Shown here: one piece after another, positions 38,678-50,579 of the stretch
Position numbering within the stretch: the first letter of the stretch is position 1
Layout of the letters: each line of letters begins with the position of its first letter
Source: Endotrypanum monterogeii
Lineage: Eukaryota; Euglenozoa; Kinetoplastea; Trypanosomatida; Trypanosomatidae
Direction: 5' to 3'
Length of the DNA stretch: 64,000 nucleotides
NCBI GenBank assembly: GCA_000333855.2
Contig: CM007314.1
Coordinates: forward strand, 895,838 to 959,837
Translations under genes and position numbers: made by a program
Notes under the pieces: model-generated
What the model was told of the DNA's origin: nothing
Seen by the model: the letters and a program-made list of their open reading frames with translations, nothing else
The model's database searches: none

Positions 38678-41328
38678 GAGAATATGATAGTCTTCGATAT
38701 GAAAATAGCGCTTTAAATTCAGAGATGGCCTAATTACGCCCGCCCACCCCCCCCCTAGCCACCCCGTGCTGTATCCCTGATAAAAAAAAATAAGCAGACG
38801 GACGGCTAGGCCGCTCCTTTTTTTTTTCTTCTATATAATGAGGAGCACAAGTTAATTTGACGAGATGAGTATATGTGAACACCTATACTTTTTCATTCTC
38901 AGCACTGCAGATGCTTATGTAGGTGTATGTTTTCTCATTCGAGTGTGAGCACTTCGTCATTTACGCTCTACGGAGTGAAAACAGCCTGGGAGGTGTGGTG
39001 CGCCTATGAATGAAAGCAGACAGAAAAAATAGGGAAAAATAAGAGGTGGGAGACTAGGAAACAGATTATGCATACCTCTTGTCTCCAAAGTGGAAAAAAG
39101 GGGTGACCCATATGCTGGAGAAGCTGACCAGATATCGATTGGCAAGTGGTGCTACGTCCCATGACACACAGGAATCTATTGAGATACCAGCCTTCAGCTC
39201 ATTGATGTTTGCTGATGTGAGGGAATCTGGGCTCCTGTCCTCCCTCCCCCACCGGTTTTGCACGCAGCATCTTCACCCCCCTCCTCTACTAGAAAAGAGC
39301 AGAGCAGCTGATGCCCTAGAGTCCCCCTCTTGTGCGCTAAAGTCAGAGGGGAAATGGGCAGAGTGACACGAGACTGGTGACATCCTCTGAAAAGGCGAAA
39401 AAAAAAAAGTGAATTCATCCTCTTTCCGAACGCTAAGGGTAACCCTCACTTTCCTTCACCGTTCTTGAGGTTTTTTTCTTTATCATGAAACTATTTTTTT
39501 TTTTTTCGAGGGGGAGGGACGGAGAGGGGAAAGTTGTCGAAGATAAAAGCCTCCTCGATTTCTTCTGGAAGTTGGCTGTAACCTCCCCTCTCCCCCTGTT
39601 TGGTGCGGTGACACCTTTGCCTATTTTTTTTTTGTTCTTTTTTCAAATACCCAATTTGTTTCAACCGTGTTCCAACCACACCTCCCTCTGCCCTCGAAAC
39701 CGGTACACAGTGCCAGGGAAAGACTGAGGGCCTCTCAAACAATCATGTAAAGGCTCGCCTGTCCTCCTCTTCATTATGTGAGGTAATGACTGTGTTTCGC
39801 GAAGCCCTCGATGCAAGGGGGAAGCAAAGAAGAAAAAAAAAAATCAAAAAGGGGAAGACATGTCGTCGTCTTTTTTTTTTCCTTGTGTGTTATCCTTTGT
39901 TTAGACAGGAAAGAAGTTGTGGGGACAGTGAGGGTAAATATGTATATGTAGATGTATATGGAATGGGCGGGTAGTGCATCAATGTTTTCCCTCCACTCGC
40001 CGTCCAAAGAAAAAAAAAAAAAGAGAAAAAGTGGGTGGGAGTACAGTTACAGACACGCAAAAATACCAGTGTCACCTCACCACGAAAACGTGTGCGACAT
40101 AAACGAGGAGCCACTAAACAGAAAAAAAAAAAAGCGGAAGGACAAGTGCATGACGCTATTTGAAGAGAAAAAACACAGATGCGTGGATTTGTGTATTTGT
40201 GTAACCCTTTCAAAACCGCGTTCTCCTGACTTGTGTCTCTCATCATTTTTTTTTTCCCGCATCTGCTCTTTTTGTCATCCTTTCCTCTCATTCTCCCCCT
40301 CCCCCCCCCCCATGAGTAGGGCCCCATTCGCCTTTGCACCTCACCACACACTGTGAGTGGGCTCTGTAAATCGTTTTGTCATGTGCGTGTGTGTGTGTAT
40401 GGGGGGATGACACCTCTCAAAGTGCAATCGAAAGTGACGCAACATTGTTTTTTTGTTTTTTTGCATGCACTAATTTTTTTTTAAAGTGAATCGAAAGGAG
40501 GGGGAGGAGTGGAAAAAAAAAAGGGATACGAAGCGAAACACGAGAAAAAATCATGCTCACAAACACATATATGTTTAGGCAATACAAGTGTAGGTGGGAA
40601 AGACGCACGTTACACATGAAAGGGGTCATCAGACTTACGTGTGTTGGCGCACAGACCATAGACAAAGTCCTGCCCACTCGCTTCGAGCACAGTCGTGTAT
40701 GTAACTCACCGGATTTAGGAGAAACAAAGTAGGAATGAAGAGGTTGGTGGGGGGAGGGGAACAGGCAATGAAAGTCCCCCATGAGCGAGGTATTTTGGTC
40801 AAACTCTTCGCCCTCCTTCGCGGTTACTGTAATTCTAAATCTTCGAATCATTCACCGACATCGGAGTATAAACATATAAAAAAAATCAATATATATATAG
40901 AGAGAGAGATATGTAATATCGCTATGGCAAATACAGAAAACACATACGCACACACAGAAAGACAAGAGAAACGGCAAAAGGGGAAAAATGAAAAATGACA
41001 CAAAAAACCGCCCACCCAAGCAAAAGTTGAGAGAGAACAATGGAGAGGACTCGAGAAAAATGAAAAAGAAATGAGATGATTGACCTTGGTTTATCTTTTT
41101 ATCCATACTTTTTGTTTGTTTGTTTGTATGGGCAGATGGATGGGGGGGATCACTCGAGGTACCAAATCATTGCATCTTATTTCCATGTTTAGTATTTGTC
41201 ATTACTTGAATTGTTTTTCGCGTTGTTGCATGAGTGTCTTGCAAATACCCATCCCTCCAAAAACGTGCATACATATAGGGAGAGAGACAAAGGGGGAAAG
41301 AGGGGAGGGAAAAATAGATTCATACAAC

Positions 41329-41355
<27 letters not shown>
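41329..41355. repeat. (TA)n microsatellite
   Basis: About 13 TA units followed by a short GC-rich alternating stretch (GCGCGCGTGTGCATG), an alternating purine-pyrimidine run that could adopt Z-DNA. Confidence 0.85.
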
Positions 41356-41360
<5 letters not shown>

Positions 41361-41488
41361 CGTGTGCATGTATGTTCTGTATAATCGCAGTCGCTGACCT
41401 TGTGGAGTCTACCTCCTTTTTGTATTCTACAATAACGCACAGAAGAGAAAGAACGTTACAAATTCGAAATGAGGGGAAGGAGAAGCCG

Positions 41489-41527
41489 ATATATATATAT
41501 ATATATATATGTATGTATATATATATG
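41489..41527. repeat. Interrupted (TA)n microsatellite
   Basis: TA units with a GTATGTA interruption near 41511-41517. Confidence 0.8.
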
Positions 41528-42355
41528 AATCCAGGAAAAAAAACTCCAGCCATGCGTGCTTGTTTCCTAGAAAATCGACGACAAGAGCTAAACAAAAACG
41601 AGAAAGAGAGTCGCCATGGCAGAGGGGGGGGGGGAATCGACAAAACCGCTGAGGAAGAGGCTTTGTTCAAGAAGGGGTGAGAAGGGGTAGGGAAGTCCTC
41701 CCCCCTCCCACTCCTAATCCCCAGCGGCCACTGACGGAAATATGTGGAAAAAAAATACAAAGAACGGTACAATGGAAACAACGAAAAAAAGGAGAGAACA
41801 AAAAATTCCCCGACTACGAAATATATGAGGAAGTGTGCAACGACACGCAACAAAAAAATGGGCGAGGGAACAGACGTCTTTTCTCTCTGTCGCCTAGCTG
41901 CTAGTAGAAGACAAAGAAGGTGAGTCGTGTGGGTGTGTGTGTGGTGGGGGGGGGGGGACTGGGCATAATATTCGGGTTTGTATAAGAGTGCATGGGGGTG
42001 AAAGGTGAAAAGAGGTGTACAAGTGCGGCTTGGCACACTCTTCTTCGTGTGTGTTGGTAACGGAGCAGAGTGCGCACTACGACAGAAAACCCTCTTCGCA
42101 CGAACACACAGAAGCCCGACTTCACAGCATTCACTAAAGCACACCCGTCATGTTTCACATACCGCAATGTCTCCTACAATTCTCATAAGCTACTTGGAGC
42201 AAGTTCGACTGCGCCAACATGCAGACAAGACGTTACCTGTCTCTGAGAGAAAAAGAGAAAGAGATGTTTCGTCGCGGACCACCAACACTAACCCATGTAG
42301 CGACTTGCTCGTATGCCTCACAGATTTGTTTTTTTAATTATCATCAACACTCTTA

Positions 42356-42575
42356 CTAGACGTATGGATCACTTGCAGTCTGCATGTAAGCAGTGTAGTC
42401 GATTATCATGTCGCTGAGTGCTTTGGCGTTGTAGCGGCCAGTGCGGGTGAATTGGTTCTGCGCCACTGGAGGAATGATCCCGCCGATCATGTTCCATTCG
42501 CGTTTCTTGAGCCACTCCTCCGCAAGGTTGTCCTCTTCTTCGTTTGCCGCCGCTTTGGGGGCACCACCGTTACTT

Positions 42576-42607
<32 letters not shown>

Positions 42608-43396
42608 TTTCTCCTCTGCGTCGATCTTGCTTGCTGCAGTGATTATCGTTTTCGCTGTAGCGTCCTGCTTTTTGGCCGATGCCTCAGTGCGGTAGTGTAT
42701 GATGTGCCAATCCTTATCCTCGTCGTCAGCCAAGGGCTCCACCTTTACACACTTGTGCTGCACCGCGTTGTGCACGAGCAAGTCCGAGAGGGTCGTCCCG
42801 TCAAAGACAATGACCTGAGAACCAGAAGCACAGGCACAGATCTGGGCCATTGCCGAGCCCTGGCCGTGACCAATGTATACAGTTTTCAGGGCGTCAGCAT
42901 CGCGGGCCAGGAACACCTTCTGCTGGTTGATGCCCTGTTCCGAGTGCATTTCGAGGTTGTTGCCATAGTCGTCGGAGACCTGATCCGGAAATGTTACGAT
43001 TCGGCCCACCACATCCCCCGTGTCAACGCGAATGACAATAAAAGAACGCACGCGAGGGAAAACGATCTTTGATAAACGAGAAAACTCGGTTTCCATGGCG
43101 TCCGCAGCCTCAGCAGCGGCGCGGTCGCGGGACACTTGAGCGGACTTGCGAATCTCATCGGCTACTTTTCTAACGTAGGCAACCTGACCAGGACTGCGCA
43201 GCGTGCCAAGGAACATCTGGATATCCGCTGTCTCCCAGTCGGAAACGCAAATCTCATTCACGGCGTAGTTGCCAATAATGTTTGACGTCTCAACCGGCTT
43301 GCCCGCGGAGCAGAGGAATGCCATGTTCGAGAGGGAGCGGCCATCAATCTTGAAGTCCGCGGCGCCAAAGGCGGTGTGCTGAGAAAACGCGGGCAT
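42356..43396 (-). CDS. Unrecognised protein with poly-alanine tract (346 aa)
   Basis: 346 aa from the ATG at 43396; the frame is open to 43459 only from a non-ATG codon lying at a likely AG acceptor. Residues 1-250 look like a compact globular protein (FGAADFKIDGRSLSN at the start, VIVFDGTTLSDLLVHN near 220), then a Lys/Ala-rich linker with about 12 consecutive alanines (about 262-275) encoded by a GCT/GCA repeat, an acidic patch EEEDNLAEEW, and a short conserved-looking tail. The pyrimidine-rich leader before the ATG and the balanced composition suggest a well-expressed gene. I do not recognise a domain; it may be a kinetoplastid-specific protein. Confidence 0.75.
42576..42608. repeat. (GCA)n trinucleotide repeat coding for poly-alanine
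   Basis: About 11 GCA units on the plus strand, read as GCT alanine codons on the minus strand inside the 346-aa gene. The unit length keeps the frame, so copy-number changes would lengthen or shorten the alanine tract. Confidence 0.9.
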
Positions 43397-45082
43397 TGAA
43401 GCACGGGGAAGACAGTGGGCGAGAAGAAAGCAACAGAGTGGGAAAGATGCGCTCAGCAAGCGCTAGGTGATATGAAGCGAGAAAGAAAAATACAGAGGAG
43501 TAGGTGTTGAAATGTGATCGCGTATACACGTTCTACAAAGCACAGCTTATCCAGTGATAAAAAACACACACGCACGCAGACCAAAAGGGAATAGGGTGGT
43601 GTGTGTGTGTGTGTGTATGTGGTGTGTTTTCGAGAAAGAAAAAGAGACGTGTATAGCGGTGGCGGTTCGATACCCAATAAAGTGCATCAGCCCAGCCAGC
43701 GTGCGGAATTGCGTCGAAAGACGGAACAAGTCAGTAGGCGAAGAGCAAGGATCAAGAGAGAAAAAAAGCGGAGCATCGACGTGTGAGAATTAAATGGAGA
43801 ACAAAAATTCAGACATGTTGAGTGCTGGGGGTAGGGAGAAGTCCCGGTCATTACGGTGTTACACACTCTGGAATATAGTGTACTAGTGACTCGACAACAT
43901 CAGTACGCAGCCTTGGAGAAAAGACGTGCGCACAGTCAGTGGCTTCAGGAAATGAAAACACCTCCCTACCTTTTAGGTACAAGAGATAAGCCCCCTCCTT
44001 TGGTTCATGTACTATTGGATTTACCTTTGGGGGGGGGGGGGGCATTTTCCAATGCCCTGTTATGATGGCCGAATACGAAAAGAAGAACACGCACTAACAC
44101 CACGTCAGATCCGCACACACACGGCCACGCAAGCACCGTAGCGTACCGGGTATTTCCAACATCTTGCACGCACAGGTAGCTGGCTATGGAATGGGGAAAT
44201 GTCCACGTAGCCAGCTATTGCAGTGGGGCTGAGAAATAAGTCTTTGGTTGCGATATAGAAGGCTTGATAGAGGTGGTGAGATCGACACGAGCGAGAGGCA
44301 GAAGGGAGGGGTAGGATGGAAGGAAGAAGACGGAGAAGGTTGTGATGAGCAACAGCAATGTCACACAACCAATTCGCAGGGGCAGCAGGGGAGGTTGCGA
44401 GTGTCGGTTCTCCAAACTGACTCTCGCCGTCAACAAAGCTGATCCGAAACGGAGAAATTTCTATTTCAAGCATCAAAATTGACTTGACTTTTTCACACAA
44501 TCAGGAGGAGGAGGGCGGACGGAGTAATCGTGTAAAAATACGACTCAGCGCACTTCAAGACACGCACGCAGACACACGCCGGAGACCGCTCTGCCCCAGA
44601 GGATATGCAGGACCCACGACAGTCGATAGAAGCTAATCTGCAGCGGGCATTTGCGGTTGGCATTCTCCCCACAGATGCATGGGGAAACAGAAATAATACG
44701 CATCTTCCCCTTTCTCAAAAGCAGTGTTACAAGATGCAAGAAAATAAAAATATATATATTCTTTTTTTTGTTTTTTCTTAGCTCTCATTGCTGGCGCTGA
44801 AAAAAAAAAAAAAACATAACGACATTGTTTTTCGACTAGCGAAACCCCACCTCATGGCGCTCGTAAAACTCTTTTCACAACCGTAGTGATGGTTGAGTGT
44901 TGTATTTTTTTTTTGCTTGAAGACACCGATAGAAAATGATTAGTTCTACGAGGAGGATTGTACCCGGTCCCCCCCCCCAGTTATGTGTAGCATATGTGAA
45001 TGTATTCCGACTCCTTTTGGGGGAATGAGCTTCGCCGAACACTTTCAACGTCGGTGGCGGTCATCTCTCAAGCACGGGTCGC
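43397..45082. other. Intergenic region with a candidate small ORF
   Basis: About 1.7 kb with a (TG)n patch near 43600-43620, a G12 run at about 44030-44041, a C10 run near 44971 and poly-A near 44801. A possible small gene at 44105-44473 is listed separately. Confidence 0.6.
44105..44473 (-). CDS. Possible small protein, unrecognised (122 aa)
   Basis: From the ATG at 44473 the frame runs 122 codons with mixed composition (start MLEIEISPFRISFVDGE; later HHNLLRLLPSILPLP). On the coding strand a CCCTCCTCCTCCT tract and following AGs lie 20-50 nt before the ATG, a fair splice acceptor. It sits in the 1.7-kb gap between the DZIP1-like gene and the 346-aa gene with normal gene spacing on both sides. 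The C-terminal half is less convincing and no family is recognised. Confidence 0.3.
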   Translation of the reverse strand: MLEIEISPFRISFVDGESQFGEPTLATSPAAPANWLCDIAVAHHNLLRLLPSILPLPSASRSCRSHHLYQAFYIATKDLFLSPTAIAGYVDISPFHSQLPVRARCWKYPVRYGACVAVCVRI

Positions 45083-48000
45083 TCAGCTGCCTTTTTTGGA
45101 AAATATCTTGTTGAAAAGTTTCTTCGTTTTCTTTAGCGCTTGTTTTGGCGTGAGGGCAGCAAGCGGCGACGTGTGTCGCTGTTTCACGTGGGAAGAATCT
45201 CCTTTAACTTGCTTGTCACTACTGGGCAATTGTGTTGGCAACTTTTTTCTTTGGATCGCCGGCTGTGGCTGGTCAGCTGAAGACTTCGCATCGTCCTTGA
45301 CCTCATGAGGTCGATTCGTTTGCGATAGTACATCTAAACAACCATGGTCAAGGTTTGCAGTGGATGCCGTGATTGCGACTGCTTCCTCGGGATGCACCGT
45401 ACGAGTTGCATTCGCGTGTGAGGGGGACATGGATGCAGGCGCCGCAGCAGTGTCAGCAACGAGGGATGTTTTCCCCACCCCCGCTTGGCCCTCATCTGTG
45501 TGAAATCCAGGAGGGTCACCTGCATGCAATGAGAGCGATTCCTCGCTGGCCGAGTACGAATACGAGTAGTAGGAATAGTCAACGGAGAGTGACTCTGGAG
45601 TTGTCAAGACTGCCTGACTTGGGGTCCGCTGGCCGTCGTCGGCCAGTTCAAATTGATTAGAGCTACGGAACGGAGTAATACCTGCTTGGCCACCCGTTTC
45701 CTCGTGGCCTGTTGAGAGCAGCCGCGTTGCTTGCGAATGTTGTGCCGTGTCGGGGGTGACGTTGGATAGCCTATCGCTCAACACCTCTAGTTTGCTAGGG
45801 CCACTAGTGCCACCCTCGCGTCTGACGCTTGCCTCCTCCGTTGAGGTGTCTACAGGAATGGTGAATGCCTCATCACTTGGAAAATCGTGTTGGGAAGGCC
45901 TCAGTGGAGGTATCCCCGCAGAGCAAGGCTTCACATCACTTACCTCAATGTTGCTTTTCACACTATATACACTGCCACTTGATACTGATTTTTTCTCTCG
46001 TGGGGTATCGTACTGAGCACCCTCCCAAAGTCCCCGAGAAGGCGGTGGAGACGCCACAGGAGGCGGAATTTTCTTTGTTCGCCCACTCTCTGGCTCACCT
46101 TTTTCCGCGTTTAGGAGTGATATCTTATGAGATTTGAGCGAGGCCTCCTCTTCTGGCACGAGGTGCGCAACCGGGACCATCTTTCTTCTCCTAATCGCAT
46201 CTGACGGCCCGGAAGGCGCACCCGACTGGGAAATTGGTGCAGAGACACCATACAATCGGCCTGAAGGACTTTCGCCGGAGTCCCTGCAACTGTTTTGATC
46301 GGCGCTTGCCACCTTGCTACCAGGGACCTCCGCCTGTGACCGCTGCGTGGAGCGGGAGGCTAGGGGAGAAGTCGAGCGCTGAGGTCGGTCAACGTCACTC
46401 ATCGTACCACCACGTACGGCGGGTACTACTTGGCTATCAGGGTTCAACTGGTCACGAATCTGTCTGACATTCGTGGCCGTGTCGGGTGGATGAAACAGAA
46501 GACGCTCCTTCTCTGCAACACACTTTGCGGTGCTAGAGGACCTCTGAATCTGCTTCCTCGGCTCCAGCGCCTCGCGTTTATCCAAGTAGTCATAACGCTG
46601 TAAGCTATTCTCAGCGTCGATGGCGGTAACCGCACGCTCCTGGGCCCTTGCTGCTGCTGCGTGCACGGACTGTAAAAGAAACCCCGTATCTGCTATCGAC
46701 AAAGCCGCGTGTGCCTCCTGGGGCACCCTGACCTCACGAGAGGCGTCAGCGGCGGACACGTGAAGCTCAGTGGCCTGCAAAGTCGATTCCTCAGTCAGTG
46801 AAAAACCGTACCGAGTAGAGGGCCAGGTGCTCTTTTCCCTCCACTGTGCCATCGCCGCATCGGAGTCTTCCCTCGGTAACACCCGTGTATGCTCAAACGC
46901 CTCACGCGACACAGTTTCCTTGTTGCTCGTCTCTGCAACGGTGGTATTAACGCCAACAGGACTACGATCACCGTTAGCAAAGCCCGAGTCTCTATGAGAG
47001 GTGCTAGATGACGAGAGGGGCGTGAGACCACCGTGGTTCAGTGCAGCGCCGACGCCGTCCGCTTGTTTGATACCCATGTCAAGGTCGAGTGCAGACGACG
47101 ACGAGACTGACAATTTTTCAGGTCTATGGCTTTGGGGCTGAATTTCGAGTGTATTTTGCTGGTAGCGGGGGGTGCCAGCGGGGGCCTCTGACGCCGCCGT
47201 GGGATCTACGGGCATGCAGCTCTGCTCGAGTGGGATAAATGTTTCGTCGGTATGTTTGATGACAGGATGCTGTCTCGGCACCACCCTTGCTGGGGGAGTG
47301 AAGGGGGAAAGAGTGAGGGAGCTTTCTACTGCGGTTCCTCTTTGCCCGGAGGCGGCGGCTTCGTCGTGGCCTCTGCCAGCAAGTGAAGTAAGGTGATGAA
47401 GCATCCCTGAATTGAGATGAGGAATCTCTCGCTTCTCCGATGAAACTCCGAAGTGAGGGGGATGCTTTTCTTGATGTTGGTGTCCAGAGGGAAAGGTGTC
47501 ACGACCATCACTGGCGCCAGACTCGTGCTGTGAGCGCTCACCATCGATTGTTCGATTCAAACGTTGAAGTTGGGCACTTGTATGCTGCAGTTCTCCTTGA
47601 AGGCGCCGGAGTATGTCCTCTTCGCGGCTTCTCGTGCCGTATTGTCGCAGGCCCGGAAGAGGACCTGTACTTCCGGCTCCCACCGCAGGTTCAACTGCGG
47701 TCACACCTACTCCTGTTGACTGCTGTGGCACGGCTGCTAGGCAAGCTGGCGATATTCCACGATGCAGCTCTGCCTGCTGCTCCAGCAGCTTCGCCACCAC
47801 CAGCCGAAGTTCACTAATCTCTTCTCGCAAACTTTGATCACCTCGATGGTCGGCAGTTTCCTTACTTACAGAAGGTGCGTCCGTCATGCAGGGGGAGGCA
47901 GATGATGCTTGCTGCGTTGCCATTGGTGGTGAGAGGGCGGTCTCGAGGAGCTCTTGTTGTCTTTGCTGCTCTAAGGAGACAGCACAAGAGGCGGCCGCCA

Positions 48001-48583
48001 TCGCCGCGTACGTCTCTGACCTTTTATGCCGCTTGCGGAAATGCGATTCGAGTGCGTGGCTGCTTGGGTAAACGTTCGAGCAGAAACTGCATGGAAACTG
48101 CCGCCCCACAGAACCGGTTTGTGGATAATAACGTATTCCTTCTCCCCCGTAGAGAGGTCCGCGGGATGGTAGCGATCCAGTGCGCTGCCGTTCTCGTCCA
48201 AGCTCCCGCACCTGATGCTTGTAGAGGGCCACGGTTTCACGCAGCTCGATAAGCTCTTCAAAGGCAGCACCGCGCTCCTCCTCGCATCGACGGAGCTGCG
48301 CTTTCGCCTTTTCTGCCCGCTTTTCTTCGTTTTTACTGCAGTACCTCAAATACTGAATCGTGCACTGCATCGTCTCCAGGACACTACGAACAGTATCTAG
48401 TGCCTGGCGTGAAAGAAACCAATCTTGCGGAAGCTCGACATTGTGCCAGCCCATCTGCCGTATCGTCGCCTCCTTCATATCCCTTGTGTGGGCACCATCG
48501 GCGCTGAACAGGCTCTCACCGTCGACCAGTGAAAGAAATGCTATGTCGCATGGTGGATCGCGGAGGTGGAAGTGGAACGGCAT
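45083..48583 (-). CDS. DZIP1-like C2H2/coiled-coil protein, predicted basal-body or ciliary factor
   Basis: 1166 aa from an ATG. The N-terminal 110 residues (FHLRDPPCDIAFLS..., then a helical segment with LETMQCTIQYLRYC) match the DZIP1 N-terminal domain style; a coiled coil follows at about 85-140, then a single C2H2 finger FPCSFCSNVYPSSHALESHF near residue 164-183, whose CxFCxxVYxSxxxLxxHxxxRH pattern is typical of DZIP1/iguana. After about residue 200 the protein is long, Ser/Pro/Glu-rich and probably disordered, ending in a basic KKTKKLFNKIFSKKGS. DZIP1 proteins localise to ciliary basal bodies and transition fibres in animals and act in ciliogenesis and Hedgehog signalling; only the ciliary part could apply here. 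The finger and N-terminus support the call; the rest is not recognisable. Confidence 0.72.
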   Translation of the reverse strand: MPFHFHLRDPPCDIAFLSLVDGESLFSADGAHTRDMKEATIRQMGWHNVELPQDWFLSRQALDTVRSVLETMQCTIQYLRYCSKNEEKRAEKAKAQLRRCEEERGAAFEELIELRETVALYKHQVRELGRERQRTGSLPSRGPLYGGEGIRYYPQTGSVGRQFPCSFCSNVYPSSHALESHFRKRHKRSETYAAMAAASCAVSLEQQRQQELLETALSPPMATQQASSASPCMTDAPSVSKETADHRGDQSLREEISELRLVVAKLLEQQAELHRGISPACLAAVPQQSTGVGVTAVEPAVGAGSTGPLPGLRQYGTRSREEDILRRLQGELQHTSAQLQRLNRTIDGERSQHESGASDGRDTFPSGHQHQEKHPPHFGVSSEKREIPHLNSGMLHHLTSLAGRGHDEAAASGQRGTAVESSLTLSPFTPPARVVPRQHPVIKHTDETFIPLEQSCMPVDPTAASEAPAGTPRYQQNTLEIQPQSHRPEKLSVSSSSALDLDMGIKQADGVGAALNHGGLTPLSSSSTSHRDSGFANGDRSPVGVNTTVAETSNKETVSREAFEHTRVLPREDSDAAMAQWREKSTWPSTRYGFSLTEESTLQATELHVSAADASREVRVPQEAHAALSIADTGFLLQSVHAAAARAQERAVTAIDAENSLQRYDYLDKREALEPRKQIQRSSSTAKCVAEKERLLFHPPDTATNVRQIRDQLNPDSQVVPAVRGGTMSDVDRPQRSTSPLASRSTQRSQAEVPGSKVASADQNSCRDSGESPSGRLYGVSAPISQSGAPSGPSDAIRRRKMVPVAHLVPEEEASLKSHKISLLNAEKGEPESGRTKKIPPPVASPPPSRGLWEGAQYDTPREKKSVSSGSVYSVKSNIEVSDVKPCSAGIPPLRPSQHDFPSDEAFTIPVDTSTEEASVRREGGTSGPSKLEVLSDRLSNVTPDTAQHSQATRLLSTGHEETGGQAGITPFRSSNQFELADDGQRTPSQAVLTTPESLSVDYSYYSYSYSASEESLSLHAGDPPGFHTDEGQAGVGKTSLVADTAAAPASMSPSHANATRTVHPEEAVAITASTANLDHGCLDVLSQTNRPHEVKDDAKSSADQPQPAIQRKKLPTQLPSSDKQVKGDSSHVKQRHTSPLAALTPKQALKKTKKLFNKIFSKKGS

Positions 48584-50543
48584 CGCACCCTACTTTCCCG
48601 AAAGCGCCTCAATTCTTTTCTTGGTGTGTCTGTGTATGTCTGTATGCTATTTTATTTTATCTTTGCGAAGAGGGAGTCGATTGCTCTCGTCGCGTCGTCC
48701 AATCTGTAGCGCTTTTCTTTTTTTAGTTTTCTCTGGGCCACTTTCCTATAAATTGTCTATGTATGTGTGTGATAGATCCTTTCCTGCCTTCCTCACCTCA
48801 AACAGAAAATCCTCTATGAGTTTCTTGCAAGAAGCCTTTTTTGTTTTTTTTGTAGTCGAGCTCAGTAAGCGTATGTAACCCTAGTGAACGTGGCATTGGC
48901 TGGTAATAAACTCTGGTGTGGTGCGCTCCGATAAGCAACAAATGAACCACCGAGACGCACGTAGAGGCCCATGAAACACCCTGCTCGTGGCTTCCCTCAT
49001 GGAAGGGAGAGCAAAAAAAAAAAACTGTACGCGCTTAGCAAAGATGAACGGGGGTGGCCCACATGTATGTGTGTATGCAGGTATGTGAAGAACAATATCG
49101 TCACCAGTAATGTAAGGAGGACCAAGACAAGAAGAAAAGACACTTGAGAAAACAAAAGACCATTCGTTACGAAGATGACATGTCCAAGAGGTAAACAAAA
49201 AACGGGGGGTTGACACCAGGGAGTTGTCGAGCACGGGGAGGGGAGGTAAGGGGGGGGGGAGGGGCAAAAAAAATATTTGGCTTTTTTTATATACCGAGAA
49301 CACATAACAAACACTCTTCCGACGTTGTACCTACCAAACACCACCCAAAAGAAGACATGTGAGTACACCATGTGCACCAATTTATGCCCCTTTCACATTC
49401 TTTGGTACCACCCATTTTTTTTTTTTTGGGGGGGGGGGGCCTAAGTGGCAAAACAAAATATTGGAATAGCGCACGACCAGTACATGTTGGCCCCGAGATC
49501 AGCCGGGCTCACGTGAGTTCGTCTACGATCCTCCCTTTTTTTTCTCTCACCGATCACAGTTGTAAACATTTCCCTGGCAAAAAAAAAAAAATCGGAGATA
49601 GTGTATGCGAAACTAGGCAAACATTTTACGAGCGTGTCGCGCCAAAAGCCATTCCATTGTGGACATGAAGTGGAAGAAGCGTTACCTTTAATCGCCTACA
49701 CGCACACACCATGGCACCAAGAGAGGTATAGGCAGCCGCGGTGTAACCTTTTCATATGGTACCACATTGACTGAGCAACACAAGGTACACAATGCCCCGC
49801 ACACAGCATCCCCTCTATCTGCGGTCTAGCTGCCTACATCTCAAGCGGGAAAGGGCTCGCAGATCCGTGCCTTGTCGGCATGTGACCCTGCAACCGCCGG
49901 AGGTGAGTCGGCGCTGGCGCGACACAGGAGACAGCCACTGCTTCCTAGAGGGTGGATACTACATACGAGCCCCTCCCCTATCGAATGGGACCCAATCCTC
50001 CCCTATTGTGGTGAGGGGATGAGTGTGTCCCGTGCCTGGATAACCCACCCATCGACAACCCACACAAATGAACATTACATTTGGTGCAGCACGATCAGTA
50101 TCAGCTGCACGACGCTGTGCCATGAAGCACGTCAGTATCGTACGAGAAAAACAAAAGGGTCGAAGAAATAGCAGAGAACACGACACCACGAGGGAGGGAC
50201 TGGTGACGCCGCGGGAGCGCTTCCGGGCCCTACCAACCCACCGAGGGACCGAGAGTGAAAAGTAGAGAGAAGGTTTGTTACCACACCATTACAGGGTCAT
50301 TATGTCATGAAATAAATAAAAACATAATCAAGAAATATATATATATATATATGTACATAATTGAGGATCATGAAAGTGAGACTGGCGAAGGGAAGGGAGA
50401 AAATTTCCAGAGAGGAATTTGTTTTGGAGCTTTAAAATCATTATTATCTCTTACGCACTCGTCTTGCTTCTTGTCCCGCCGCCCCGTCCGTCAAAGACCA
50501 TCATCACCAGAAGTTTTCTTCTTCCTAGCTCTGAGGTGAGTCC

Positions 50544-50579
<36 letters not shown>

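Larger units (their letters stand above)
38678..42355. other. 3.7-kb region without a convincing gene
   Basis: The longest gene-free stretch of the window. It is packed with A/T, G and C homopolymers, TA repeats (41329-41355, 41489-41527), GA- and TG-rich patches, and no frame with coding character beyond repeats. The large minus frame at 41320-42144 is read through TA and CA repeats. It is probably 3' UTR plus intergenic sequence of the 346-aa gene at its right end and 5' flank of the SET gene at its left end. Confidence 0.6.

Noticed and set aside
41320..42144. Minus-strand 274-codon ORF
   Set aside because: Its openness comes from TA and CA repeats and T-rich tracts; no protein-like core.
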